Positions 1 through 6,188 of a stretch of 33,362 bases of DNA are shown here, one piece after another. The first letter of the stretch is position 1, and each line of letters starts with the position of its first letter. Source of the DNA: a virus; the IMG/VR virus record IMGVR_UViG_3300037258_000223, positions 1 through 33,362 of that record; one strand, given 5' to 3'. The position numbers and the translations under genes were made by a program. The notes beneath the pieces were generated by a model. The model saw only the letters and a program-made list of their open reading frames with translations. It did no database searches and was not told the DNA's origin.

Positions 1-134
1 GCGCTCGTTTCGTGCTGGCCGATGACCGGCAGCACCACGTTATCGACCATATGCACGGCAGATTCTTCCCAGCCCGTATCCTTGCCGATGGCCTCGATGA
101 GCCGGTCTCGTAGGGTTTGTTGACTCGTCACCAC
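1..134 (-). CDS. Small unknown protein, C-terminus beyond window edge
   Basis: The reading frame opens with tandem GTG codons (GTG GTG ACG) that overlap the stop of the upstream gene (ATG TGG TGA), so translation is probably coupled. The visible 44 residues begin MVTSQQTLRDRLIEAIGK and contain an amphipathic helical stretch. The frame stays open to the left edge. No family is recognised. It is the fourth gene of the minus-strand block that starts with the replication initiator, so a role in plasmid replication or maintenance is possible but only by location. Confidence 0.55.
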   Translation of the reverse strand, partial: MVTSQQTLRDRLIEAIGKDTGWEESAVHMVDNVVLPVIGQHETS

Positions 135-379
135 ATGGCCCCCCTCTCTTCAAGCGCATAGATTTCATCCTCACTCGCGGGGAACCTCGGTTCATCCGCC
201 GCAATGCCCTGCGCCCGCCCATACTCCGCCAGCGCCGCCTCGTTGCTTATGGCGCAATCGCGCAGCCTTCCCCACCAGAAGCGTCCGAACGCCAGGCCGG
301 TGAAGCGTTGCCAGCGGAGAGAGCCGTCTGGGTGGACGTTCATGGTGAGGGTGTTGAGGTGGAGGGAGGGAAGGATCAT
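128..379 (-). CDS. Unknown 83-residue protein downstream of the HerA-like ATPase
   Basis: The ATG overlaps the stop codon of the ATPase gene as ATGA, and its own stop overlaps the GTG of the next gene, so it fits a tightly packed operon. The protein has an aromatic centre (FGRFWWGRLRD) and an acidic C-terminal half (ASEDEIYALEERG). No signal peptide or membrane segment is evident and I do not recognise a family. An internal ATG at residue 13 (MNVHPDGS) is an alternative start, but the ATGA coupling favours the longer form. Its operon position suggests it works with Rep or the ATPase; this is inference. Confidence 0.6.
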   Translation of the reverse strand: MILPSLHLNTLTMNVHPDGSLRWQRFTGLAFGRFWWGRLRDCAISNEAALAEYGRAQGIAADEPRFPASEDEIYALEERGAMW

Positions 380-2034
380 GCGGCTTGCTCTCCGACATCA
401 AGAAACAGTGTTTGACTCGCCTTAATCTTCCTTCCCTGCACTTCAACAAGCCCATTCGTCTTAAGCAGCGATAGGTAATTGGCGAATGTCCCACCGCTTG
501 CCGTCATGTTTATGCGGTCGGCCAGATTGGCGCGGTCAATCGCCCGCGGGTAGTTCTCGATGAGGACATCGATCATCTTCGCCGGGCCGGTGCCCAACGC
601 TTCCTTCCATTGCCTGATAACGCTGCCGGGCGCGGGACTCTCGACTTCACCCGCCGCAGCCATACCGGCGGCAGTCAACCCAACCGTGTCATCCCATTCA
701 TCCAGATAACCCGCCCTGCGCAAAAGACTCACGTAGTTGGCCCACGTACCGCCAGTCCTTTTCATGCGCGCGAGAGTAGCCCATTGTGCTTTCGTGAACC
801 GCGCAGGATGGCGCGCTGCCAGCACCCGAAGCACGCGCAATTCCGCCCCGCCATTTCCCTTTGGAACAGTCGCGCTCATTTTCATCGCGGGCTTGGGCAT
901 TTTTGAAGGCGCTGCTTCCGCCGTCTTCTCTTCTGGAACCGGCGCACAACGCTCCGCAACCTTTTGGATCGCCTCCATGGAATCAAATAACCCTGCTGCG
1001 TGACCAGAAACAAAACCTTGCTTCACTCCGCGATCAAAGCCACGTTTTTCCGCTTCTACAAGCGCCGCTTCACTTACTGCCGCAGAGCCCGCCGATTCTC
1101 CACGCTTCTTTGTTTCCACCTTGATACTGAGCGCGCCCTTAATCCCGTCAATATCAATCTCCGCCAAATTGCCAGGAGCGCTTATAATCTCCCCGTCCTC
1201 CGGCGCCCGCGAGCTATCGAACGTCCTTATCTTCGGAAAGGCGATACGCTCCAACATCCCCACTTCCGGCGACCATAGCCAGCCCTCCCCGCGCGCAAGT
1301 GATGGCAATGATGTGATGATTTCGCGCCCCTGTTTTGCATCGGCCCATTCGCCTATCCACGCCTCTACGGCAGCGCGATCCTGGGGAGCAATCAGGCGCA
1401 TGGCAATGAGCGTTTCCACTTGTGTTAGCGAATCTTTATGAAGTTTTGCCGGACGCTGCGAGATAAGCATGATACGAAGCCCCCGCGAACGGCCGCCGCT
1501 GACAAGATTGTTGGCGGCGTGAAGCATCTTCCCCGATTCCGGATCGGGAACCCGCCCTTGTGGTGCAAACATGTGCGCCTCGTCGATGACCAGGTGCAGT
1601 GGTTTCTTGTTCGCCCGGAACAGCGACTCCGCGAATTGAGTGAACAGCCTAGTGCGCGCGCCCACCGTCATCAACGACGTGTCGATCACGCATGAAAAGC
1701 CGCCCGTGGCGATAATCTCCGCCAGTCGCGCGCCGGAATGTTCATCCAGCGGCACGTCCGCATGATCGCCTCCGAATATCACTACCGGGTAGCCCTCGGA
1801 TGTTCCATCGGCGAGCAGCCGAAGCCCCCACCATACGCCCGTAGGATCGATGGCGCATACGCGTTTCCCGGCGTCGAGCAGCCTTTCTGCTATCCCTTTG
1901 GCGGTTGTGGTCTTTCCGCTTCCGGTTTTGCCAAGAATGCCGATGTGTTGGGCGAGCGCTTCAGGGGGCAGAACAAATTTCTTGTGAGCAGTCTTGCCCG
2001 AAACCTTGGGCGCGGGTATATCGGATTCAACCAT
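376..2034 (-). CDS. HerA/DUF87-like ATPase with tandem C-terminal winged-helix-like modules
   Basis: A 552-residue P-loop ATPase of the HerA/FtsK-like class, hexameric motors that pump or translocate DNA. The Walker A motif GKTGSGKT is at residues 35-42 and Walker B VIDEAH at about 149-154. It is followed by GGRSRG (180-185) and an ISQRP segment typical of HerA/DUF87 proteins. After a hydrophilic linker come two similar modules, about 395-482 and 483-552, each ending in a related helix (WANYVSLLRRAGY and FANYLSLLKTNGL) like duplicated winged-helix DNA-binding units. A strong AAGGAG Shine-Dalgarno precedes the ATG. It lies directly downstream of the Rep gene in the same orientation. Role in replication, segregation, transfer or packaging is unknown; the HerA-fold call is firm, the function is not. 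Confidence 0.85.
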   Translation of the reverse strand: MVESDIPAPKVSGKTAHKKFVLPPEALAQHIGILGKTGSGKTTTAKGIAERLLDAGKRVCAIDPTGVWWGLRLLADGTSEGYPVVIFGGDHADVPLDEHSGARLAEIIATGGFSCVIDTSLMTVGARTRLFTQFAESLFRANKKPLHLVIDEAHMFAPQGRVPDPESGKMLHAANNLVSGGRSRGLRIMLISQRPAKLHKDSLTQVETLIAMRLIAPQDRAAVEAWIGEWADAKQGREIITSLPSLARGEGWLWSPEVGMLERIAFPKIRTFDSSRAPEDGEIISAPGNLAEIDIDGIKGALSIKVETKKRGESAGSAAVSEAALVEAEKRGFDRGVKQGFVSGHAAGLFDSMEAIQKVAERCAPVPEEKTAEAAPSKMPKPAMKMSATVPKGNGGAELRVLRVLAARHPARFTKAQWATLARMKRTGGTWANYVSLLRRAGYLDEWDDTVGLTAAGMAAAGEVESPAPGSVIRQWKEALGTGPAKMIDVLIENYPRAIDRANLADRINMTASGGTFANYLSLLKTNGLVEVQGRKIKASQTLFLDVGEQAA

Positions 2035-2102
2035 TGCAACTCCTTCAAACCGATTGCAGTGTGCCAGGGAACGCAGCGCGCGAACGCTGCCAGTACCCCC
2101 GG

Positions 2103-2972
2103 TTATAAAGCATTCGCCGTTGAAGTCAACGACTTCTGCGCATTTGCCTTTAGCCGGGCCATTCTGCCGACTTTACTGCGGTTGCGCTCCGCCATCGCCG
2201 CCTGAAATTCCTCCACTGACTTGCGCCACCACTTCAGCTTGAACCCGCTTACTCGCGCCCGCGCATTGCGCCGCAATATCTCCACCTTGACACTCATGTC
2301 AGAAAGCCCGTTCACTTGCCATATAGCCGGTTCCACTACTTTCCGAACCAAGTTGTCGGCGCGTTTATGAACATCTGGATCGACGCCCAACAATTCCCGA
2401 AGCCGCTCTACTGAAAACTTCTCTTCTTTCCGTTCCAGATTCGCCCGCAACTGAGTTAGCTCATAAAGCGCAATTCCATACTTGCTTGTCATGGAACAAA
2501 CAATTTCCGCTTTTATCCGGCCCCATTTTCCTGACGTTTCGATGATGGGGGTCAAGTCACGCGGTAGACGATATGCCAGCGTCGTTTTGTTCTTGAACTC
2601 ATTGGCCGTAATCTTGAAGAAGTCGAGCAAAACCATGCTTTCGCGTGACGTTATCTTGGCCCCGTTCCCATTTATTTCCGTCTTGCAGATTTGGACTTTC
2701 ACGCTCTGAAGCCGATTCAAGCTTGCCCATAGCCTGTCACTTCCCTCGTGCTTCGATAACGCTTGCTTGATCTGGGCGACCGGAACCTCCCACTTCGCCG
2801 CCGGGTCTAAAATATTCCCGCTGTCATGCGCATGCTGGTACAACAGATTGAAAATTGCTCTGTCCGGCGCCTCAAGTTGGTGCGCGCCCACCATTTCAAT
2901 GATTTCCCCCGGTTTCGGAAACCCGGAGAGATTGGACTTGACTTCGACGGCTCTAACGGAGGGCAATGCCAT
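2103..2972 (-). CDS. Rep_3/RepB-family plasmid replication initiator
   Basis: A 289-residue protein with the layout of iteron-binding initiators of the Rep_3 superfamily (RepE of F, RepA of pPS10): an N-terminal winged helix containing SKYGIALYELTQLRANL (about 165-181), then a second basic winged-helix region ending FKLKWWRKS. Such proteins bind iterons as monomers, open the origin together with DnaA, and repress their own gene as dimers. The call is supported by the adjacent iteron array immediately upstream. A promoter and an inverted half-iteron lie just before the ATG. The basic C-terminal tail (KVGRMARLKANAQK) may add DNA contacts. This gene is the main evidence that the phage replicates as a plasmid. 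Confidence 0.9.
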   Translation of the reverse strand: MALPSVRAVEVKSNLSGFPKPGEIIEMVGAHQLEAPDRAIFNLLYQHAHDSGNILDPAAKWEVPVAQIKQALSKHEGSDRLWASLNRLQSVKVQICKTEINGNGAKITSRESMVLLDFFKITANEFKNKTTLAYRLPRDLTPIIETSGKWGRIKAEIVCSMTSKYGIALYELTQLRANLERKEEKFSVERLRELLGVDPDVHKRADNLVRKVVEPAIWQVNGLSDMSVKVEILRRNARARVSGFKLKWWRKSVEEFQAAMAERNRSKVGRMARLKANAQKSLTSTANAL

Positions 2973-2981
2973 GCTGCCGAG

Positions 2982-3009
2982 ACTTAAATCCGCTTCTACC
3001 TGATGTCAA
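2982..3009 (-). promoter_or_regulatory. Probable rep promoter
   Basis: On the minus strand TTGACA (3009-3004) is followed after 16 bases by TTAAGT (2987-2982), ending 9 bases before the rep ATG. The -35 is perfect and the -10 is weak. Transcription would begin very near the start codon, so the leader is short or absent. The inverted repeat at 3016-3034 lies just upstream and could control it. Confidence 0.5.
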
Positions 3010-3015
3010 GAACAA

Positions 3016-3034
3016 GTAGGAATAGCTCTCCTAC
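3016..3034. promoter_or_regulatory. Inverted half-iteron, probable Rep autoregulatory operator
   Basis: GTAGGA (3016-3021) and TCCTAC (3029-3034) form a perfect 6-bp inverted repeat with a 7-base spacer. GTAGGA is the right-hand core shared by the iterons. In characterised Rep_3 plasmids, Rep dimers bind an inverted repeat related to the iterons in the rep promoter and repress transcription. Position and sequence fit that model; binding is inferred. Confidence 0.6.
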
Positions 3035-3040
3035 AGCCTG

Positions 3041-3167
3041 CCCAATGGGTAGGAGACATTCTGTGGATAAGTCGTATTTCGCCTATCCCAATGGGTAGGA
3101 AACAATCGCCCAATGAGTAGGAAGCGGCCAGCCCAATAGGTAGTAGACCTATGCCCAATAGGTAGCG
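3041..3167. repeat. Iteron array of the plasmid origin (five copies)
   Basis: Five direct repeats with core CCCAATRGGTAGGA start at 3041, 3087, 3109, 3132 and 3154. The last four are 22-23 bases apart, about two helical turns; the first two are 46 apart, exactly double, with a DnaA box in the gap. Copies 1 and 2 read CCCAATGGGTAGGA, copy 3 CCCAATGAGTAGGA, copies 4 and 5 CCCAATAGGTAG plus a divergent end. The repeats sit directly upstream of the Rep gene, the standard arrangement of an iteron-controlled theta replicon. Confidence 0.9.
3062..3070 (-). promoter_or_regulatory. DnaA box (perfect)
   Basis: TGTGGATAA on the plus strand is TTATCCACA on the minus strand, the consensus DnaA box. It lies between iterons 1 and 2, in the space where a phased iteron would otherwise be. 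Confidence 0.8.
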
Positions 3168-3169
3168 CA

Positions 3170-3250
3170 ATGGTCAGCTATCCATTTGTTTGTTAATGCC
3201 AATTATTCGCCTAACTTGAACTATAAGACAGAACTTGAAGATAGGCTGTG
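3170..3250. other. AT-rich stretch, candidate duplex-unwinding element
   Basis: Between the last iteron and the second DnaA box the sequence becomes visibly AT-rich (for example TTTGTTTGTTAATGCC and AATTATTCGCC). This is where an iteron plasmid origin would be expected to melt. No open reading frame with a start signal is evident here. The unwinding role is inferred from position and composition only. Confidence 0.45.
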
Positions 3251-3263
3251 ACAAGCCTCTAAA

Positions 3264-3272
3264 TGTGGATAA
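3264..3272 (-). promoter_or_regulatory. Second DnaA box (perfect)
   Basis: A second perfect TGTGGATAA lies on the far side of the AT-rich stretch, in the same orientation as the first box. The two boxes therefore bracket the iteron cluster and the candidate unwinding region. Confidence 0.75.
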
Positions 3273-3328
3273 CCCACACCCCCAACCCTACACACGAGCC
3301 GCCTTCAGTAAAGCGCTCCCTTTTTGTG

Positions 3329-3355
3329 TTGACAAGCGTCACTTGTCACTATACT
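3329..3355 (+). promoter_or_regulatory. higBA promoter with operator palindrome
   Basis: TTGACA (3329-3334) and TATACT (3350-3355) are separated by 15 bases, a short spacer. Between and overlapping them lies a perfect 7-bp inverted repeat TGACAAG / CTTGTCA (3330-3348). It is well placed as the binding site through which HigA represses its own operon. The predicted transcription start falls at or just after the toxin ATG, so the toxin mRNA may be leaderless. Confidence 0.6.
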
Positions 3356-3358
3356 GCT

Positions 3359-3640
3359 ATGCTCGTGATTAAGGGATTCAAAAGCAAGAGCCTCAAAAAA
3401 CTGCATGCGGGAGATCGCAGCGGCATTCGCGGCGACTTGCTGGAGAAAACCGAACGCGTGCTTTTGATTCTCGACGGCATGGAAAATACGGAAGCCCTCA
3501 ATCTTCCGGGTTACAGACTGCATAGCCTGAAAGGCGACTTGAAGGGCTTCTGCTCAGTCTCGATACGGGCGAACTGGCGGATAATTTTCCGCTTTGAAGG
3601 CGGCCACGCCTATGACGTTGAACTTATCGACTACCACTGA
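3359..3640 (+). CDS. higB: HigB-family toxin (RelE/ParE-fold mRNA interferase)
   Basis: A 93-residue toxin with the conserved HigB C-terminal half: [26 protein letters not shown], then DVELIDYH at the end. HigB toxins cleave mRNA in the ribosomal A site and are neutralised by HigA. The frame is open further upstream to 3263, but the ATG at 3359 is chosen because family members begin near this point and the promoter overlaps the longer version. No Shine-Dalgarno is seen; an in-frame GTG at 3365 is a possible alternative. The toxin-first order is typical of higBA. On a plasmid-like element it would stabilise inheritance by killing cured cells. Confidence 0.88.
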   Translation: MLVIKGFKSKSLKKLHAGDRSGIRGDLLEKTERVLLILDGMENTEALNLPGYRLHSLKGDLKGFCSVSIRANWRIIFRFEGGHAYDVELIDYH

Positions 3641-3651
3641 AGGAGATTCCC

Positions 3652-3948
3652 ATGATAAAACCCATTCATCCCGGCGTTTTTGTCCGCGAAGACTGCCTTA
3701 AGCCTCTCGGCCTCTCCATCACCGAGGCCGCTAAAGTTTTGGGCGTCTCGCGCCAAGCCTTAAATAATCTCGTGAACGGCAAAGCGGCCATAAGCCTCGA
3801 TATGGCGATCCGCCTCACCAAGGCTTTCGGCAGTACCGTTGAAACGTGGCTCAAGCTTCAGATGAACTATGATCTGACGCAGGCCAGCAAGCGGGAAGGC
3901 GCGATCCGCGTGAAACGCTATAAACCCGAGGAGCGCCCGAGCCACTAG
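3652..3948 (+). CDS. higA: HigA-family antitoxin (XRE helix-turn-helix)
   Basis: A 98-residue antitoxin starting [14 protein letters not shown], the usual HigA/VapI opening. Its XRE-type helix-turn-helix spans about residues 22-60 ([22 protein letters not shown]). The C-terminal region ([13 protein letters not shown]) is the conserved dimerisation and toxin-contact part. A strong AAGGAG lies before the ATG, 11 bases after the toxin stop. It should bind HigB and repress the operon through the palindrome at 3330-3348. The C-terminus overlaps the convergent small gene by 4 bases. Confidence 0.9.
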   Translation: MIKPIHPGVFVREDCLKPLGLSITEAAKVLGVSRQALNNLVNGKAAISLDMAIRLTKAFGSTVETWLKLQMNYDLTQASKREGAIRVKRYKPEERPSH

Positions 3949-4202
3949 CCCCGCTCGAACTGCCTTTCCTGGTACTCCTGCCGCTCCCGCTGCACGCGCG
4001 CCGTATACAGCCCTTCCGAAACCAGCGCCGTCGCCACGGAAGCAATCCGCGTCCAGCGCCATCGCTTGTCCATATCCTTCACAAATTCCCCGATTATAAG
4101 CGGGGCGAGGATACCCGCCGTCCGTATCCAGTGCGCCGCGCCCATCGACGTATGCGCGTGATGGAATTGCTGGCGCTCATGCTGCGGGGCTGGCTGTTGC
4201 AT
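3945..4202 (-). CDS. Small putative membrane protein
   Basis: An 85-residue protein convergent with higA, overlapping its stop by 4 bases. The N-terminus is rich in Gln and His. Two moderately hydrophobic segments follow, [16 protein letters not shown] (about 26-41) and [16 protein letters not shown] (53-68), separated by a basic [11 protein letters not shown] stretch, and the tail is strongly charged ([16 protein letters not shown]). This suggests two membrane-associated helices with a cytoplasmic charged tail. No good Shine-Dalgarno is visible; ATG at 4145 is an alternative start. No function can be assigned. Coding potential is plausible but not certain. Confidence 0.5.
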   Translation of the reverse strand: MQQPAPQHERQQFHHAHTSMGAAHWIRTAGILAPLIIGEFVKDMDKRWRWTRIASVATALVSEGLYTARVQRERQEYQERQFERG

Positions 4203-4271
4203 CCCGAGAGAGTAGCTAAACGGGCTACGAAATCAATCAAAAGTTGAGAAGCAAGCTGACCAACACCGCGC

Positions 4272-4300
4272 TTGACACCCGTTCACTGTTGCACTAATTC
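4272..4300 (+). promoter_or_regulatory. Probable parA promoter
   Basis: TTGACA (4272-4277) is followed after 17 bases by TAATTC (4295-4300). The predicted start point lies on the first CTTCAATACTGAAG element at 4305-4318, so binding of the partition protein there would repress transcription, as in many par operons. Confidence 0.6.
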
Positions 4301-4359
4301 ATTACTTCAATACTGAAGCCGCGCATTACTTCAAGGCTTCACAGCTTCAATACTGAAAG
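4301..4359. repeat. Candidate centromere/operator upstream of parA
   Basis: CTTCAATACTGAA occurs twice (4305-4317 and 4345-4357), each an inverted repeat CTTCA/TGAA. Between them CTTCA recurs at 4329, 4337 and 4345, exactly 8 bases apart, and ATTACTTCAA occurs at 4301 and 4325. Short tandem motifs of this kind are what ribbon-helix-helix partition proteins bind. A near copy of the octad tract lies at 4971-4993. Confidence 0.65.
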
Positions 4360-4368
4360 TATGCAGCC

Positions 4369-5019
4369 GTGAAAATTATCACTATTGCAATGCAAAAAGG
4401 CGGAGGGGGTAAGAGTACCATGGCCGCTAACCTCGCTGTTGCCTCCGGCGTGAAGACCGCGCTCTTTGACCTTGATCCCCAGGAGAGTGTCACTGTCTGG
4501 GCCGAGCGGCGCGCGCAGGAAACGCCCCACGTCGAATTCCTGACCGAGCGCCGCCTGCCTGCCGCGCTTAAGGCCGCCGAGGATAACGGCTTCGAGCTTG
4601 TCATCATCGACACGCCGCCCGCAGCTGGGCCGCAAGCCTATGCCGCTGCACAATGCGCCGACCTCATTCTCATCCCGTGCAGGCCAAGCAAGATAGACCT
4701 CGACGCGCTCCGGCGCACGGCCAATCTTGTCAAGACACTCAATGTCCCGGCCTTCGTCGTCATCAATGCCGCGCCGCCCACCGCTACGTTGCTGCTTGAC
4801 GAGGCCCGGACGCTCATCGCCAAGGAGGGCCTTGACATCTGCCCCGCCGTGCTTCGTGAGCGCAGCGCTTTCCGCGTCTCATGGGCCTACCGCAAGGGCG
4901 TGACGGAATACGAGCCTAGGGGCAAAGCCGCAAAAGAGATTGTCGCCCTGAAGGAATGGGCCTTTTCACAACTTCAAGACTTCACAACTTCACGGATGAA
5001 AGGTAAAGCGCATGGCTAG
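4369..5019 (+). CDS. parA: ParA-family partition ATPase
   Basis: A 216-residue ParA of the short type without an N-terminal DNA-binding domain. The deviant Walker A KGGGGKST is at residues 10-17, Walker A' DLDPQ at 34-38 and Walker B VIIDTPP at 79-84. ParA binds nucleoid DNA in its ATP form and moves plasmid copies by interaction with the centromere-bound partner. It starts at GTG; no strong Shine-Dalgarno is seen. The next gene starts 8 bases before its stop, so the two are translationally coupled. The C-terminal tail (QLQDFTTSRMKG) is encoded by the second CTTCA octad tract, so its sequence may be shaped by the DNA site. Confidence 0.9.
   Translation: MKIITIAMQKGGGGKSTMAANLAVASGVKTALFDLDPQESVTVWAERRAQETPHVEFLTERRLPAALKAAEDNGFELVIIDTPPAAGPQAYAAAQCADLILIPCRPSKIDLDALRRTANLVKTLNVPAFVVINAAPPTATLLLDEARTLIAKEGLDICPAVLRERSAFRVSWAYRKGVTEYEPRGKAAKEIVALKEWAFSQLQDFTTSRMKGKAHG
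4971..4993. repeat. Second CTTCA octad tract inside the parA 3' end
   Basis: CTTCA recurs at 4972, 4980 and 4988, again 8 bases apart. This 23-base tract matches 4328-4350 upstream of parA at 20 of 23 positions. It lies in the last codons of parA just before the ribbon-helix-helix gene. It could be a second partition site or an internal operator. Confidence 0.55.
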
Positions 5020-5266
5020 GCGGTCACTGTTAATAGCGGAGGAGGAGCCGGAAGTAGTTGCGCCCGTTACGGAGCCGGTGCGGCCAATAGAGCCGAGAAA
5101 GCGCTCATCCAGGATTCATATCGGGGCCTATTACCCGCGCGGCGATCAGACTATTATCGCCTTCCAGCAGCTTGCGTTCGAGATAGAGAAAACCCAGCAG
5201 GAAATGCTCTACGAGGCCATCGGTGACTATTTGGCTAAGGTGAAGGCGGGTAGGGCGTTCAGGTGA
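5012..5266 (+). CDS. Ribbon-helix-helix centromere-binding protein (ParB/ParG-like)
   Basis: An 84-residue protein with an acidic and proline-rich N-terminal tail (about 1-30) followed by a ribbon-helix-helix-like core: SRIHIGAYYPRGDQTII as the beta strand and turn, then AFQQLAFEIEKTQQEMLYEAIGDYLAKV as two helices. Small ParA partners such as ParG and Omega share this design, with a flexible tail that stimulates ParA. Its ATG overlaps the parA stop in a different frame, typical of a parAB operon. The likely targets are the CTTCA octads. The role rests on context and fold; I cannot name a specific family. Confidence 0.75.
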   Translation: MARRSLLIAEEEPEVVAPVTEPVRPIEPRKRSSRIHIGAYYPRGDQTIIAFQQLAFEIEKTQQEMLYEAIGDYLAKVKAGRAFR

Positions 5267-5298
5267 CGAAGTAGCGTAACTATCTATCTGGAGGATGT

Positions 5299-5445
5299 AT
5301 GGCTGTAGACAAAGAAAAAATTACCGAGCTTGCCATAGCGATGCACGAAAAGAACGCGGCCATGCAACAGCTTCACCAGATGCGCCAACAGAGTCAAGCC
5401 GGGACATGGACGGCGCGGTCGGAAGCGATGTATCAGGTAGCGTAG
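5299..5445 (+). CDS. Small unknown 48-residue protein
   Basis: A strong GGAGG lies 5 bases before ATG. The peptide starts MAVDKEKITELAIAMHEK and is mostly helical and rich in Gln and Met, with no membrane segment. It follows the partition pair by 32 bases on the same strand and is probably co-transcribed with it. No family is recognised. After its stop, another frame shows a short open stretch (5466-5528) with similar composition, so the gene may once have been longer. Confidence 0.55.
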   Translation: MAVDKEKITELAIAMHEKNAAMQQLHQMRQQSQAGTWTARSEAMYQVA

Positions 5446-5575
5446 CTCGTCGCGCTGGAACGTAGGTTGCGAGAATCGTAACGATGCGGGCAGAATATTA
5501 CGAAGCCAAAAACGCATTAGAGCGCGTTGTTAATGGAACTGAATGAGCTTAACCAACAATCAATCTGAGGAAGTT

Positions 5576-5737
5576 ATGAAATATCTTACAGGATTCATTG
5601 CCGGAAGTCTTGTAATGTGCGGCTTACAGTCGAGCGCGGGCATCGTTTCGCATGTTGCCGCCTATGAGTATGGCAAGCATGTAGCCCGGCAGGAGCTAAA
5701 ACACAGCGCCTCTCCATGCGACAAGAAACAACCCTAG
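5576..5737 (+). CDS. Small protein with N-terminal signal/membrane segment
   Basis: A 53-residue protein starting MKYLTGFIAGSLVMCG, preceded by GAGG at a 5-base spacing. This start is preferred over an upstream in-frame ATG at 5543. The first 20 residues form a hydrophobic segment, either a membrane anchor or a signal peptide; the cysteine after LVM is not a canonical lipobox. The rest is polar and basic and ends CDKKQP. No function can be assigned. Confidence 0.55.
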   Translation: MKYLTGFIAGSLVMCGLQSSAGIVSHVAAYEYGKHVARQELKHSASPCDKKQP

Positions 5738-5757
5738 AGCACTAGACGGAGAAACAT

Positions 5758-5946
5758 ATGGATAATGGCTGGTTTATTCCCGATGAAATGGTCGGTCCCG
5801 TTTCGCAGAAAACCTTCATGGAGATGATGAATATTATCTGCCGTGGCGGCATGGTCAACGTGGTTGCCCGTGTAGATGGCAAGGAATACTATTGGCAATG
5901 CGATGGCTTGAAATACGCTACGCGCATCGCTCACCCGAACAACTGA
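5758..5946 (+). CDS. Unknown 62-residue protein
   Basis: GGAG lies 6 bases before ATG. The protein starts MDNGWFIPDEMVGPVSQ and has a central NIICRGGMVNVVARVDGKEYYWQ stretch that reads as a small beta-rich fold. No signal peptide or known motif is seen. It is the last plus-strand gene before the convergent late operon, and its stop is about 20 bases from the terminator of that operon. Confidence 0.55.
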   Translation: MDNGWFIPDEMVGPVSQKTFMEMMNIICRGGMVNVVARVDGKEYYWQCDGLKYATRIAHPNN

Positions 5947-5965
5947 TCCCGCAGACGCAAAAAAA

Positions 5966-5989
5966 GCCCCACCGCCGAAGCGGTGAGGC
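5966..5989 (-). terminator. Intrinsic terminator of the late operon
   Basis: On the minus strand a 10-bp GC-rich stem with one mismatch encloses a UUCG tetraloop closed by C-G, followed directly by seven T residues (complement of 5959-5965). It lies 34 bases after the last minus-strand gene, between convergent transcription units. The run of T is only on the minus-strand side, so it ends the late operon and not the par-side operon. Confidence 0.9.
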
Positions 5990-6023
5990 CAGATGTCGCC
6001 AGAACGCAATCGTAGAACTCGCG

Positions 6024-6179
6024 CTACTCTCGATACCCGTCCAGGTTGACGGATATGCCGGGCAGCGATTCCTTGTATGCCAGCTCGAAGTCGGTTGTCC
6101 TATCGTCCCTATCGGGGTACTCGTAGGCCGCCGGAGCACAGGCGCTCAGCAGCAGGCAGGCTAATATCGCAATCCGCAT
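6024..6179 (-). CDS. Small lipoprotein, last gene of the late operon
   Basis: A 51-residue protein starting MRIAILACLLLSACAP after a strong GGAGGG Shine-Dalgarno. The LLSAC sequence is a canonical lipobox with the acylated Cys at residue 14. The mature part is short and acidic (YEYPDRDDRTTDFELAYKE). It follows the nested spanin-like pair, so it may belong to the lysis functions or alter the outer membrane of the lysogen. No family is recognised. Confidence 0.65.
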   Translation of the reverse strand: MRIAILACLLLSACAPAAYEYPDRDDRTTDFELAYKESLPGISVNLDGYRE

Positions 6180-6188
6180 GTTCCCTCC

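Noticed and set aside
3263-3358. Longer N-terminus for HigB
   Set aside because: It would run through the promoter and operator and the second DnaA box; HigB homologues begin near 3359.
5734-6009. Minus-strand 91-codon frame
   Set aside because: It crosses the late terminator and two small plus-strand genes, and lacks a ribosome site.
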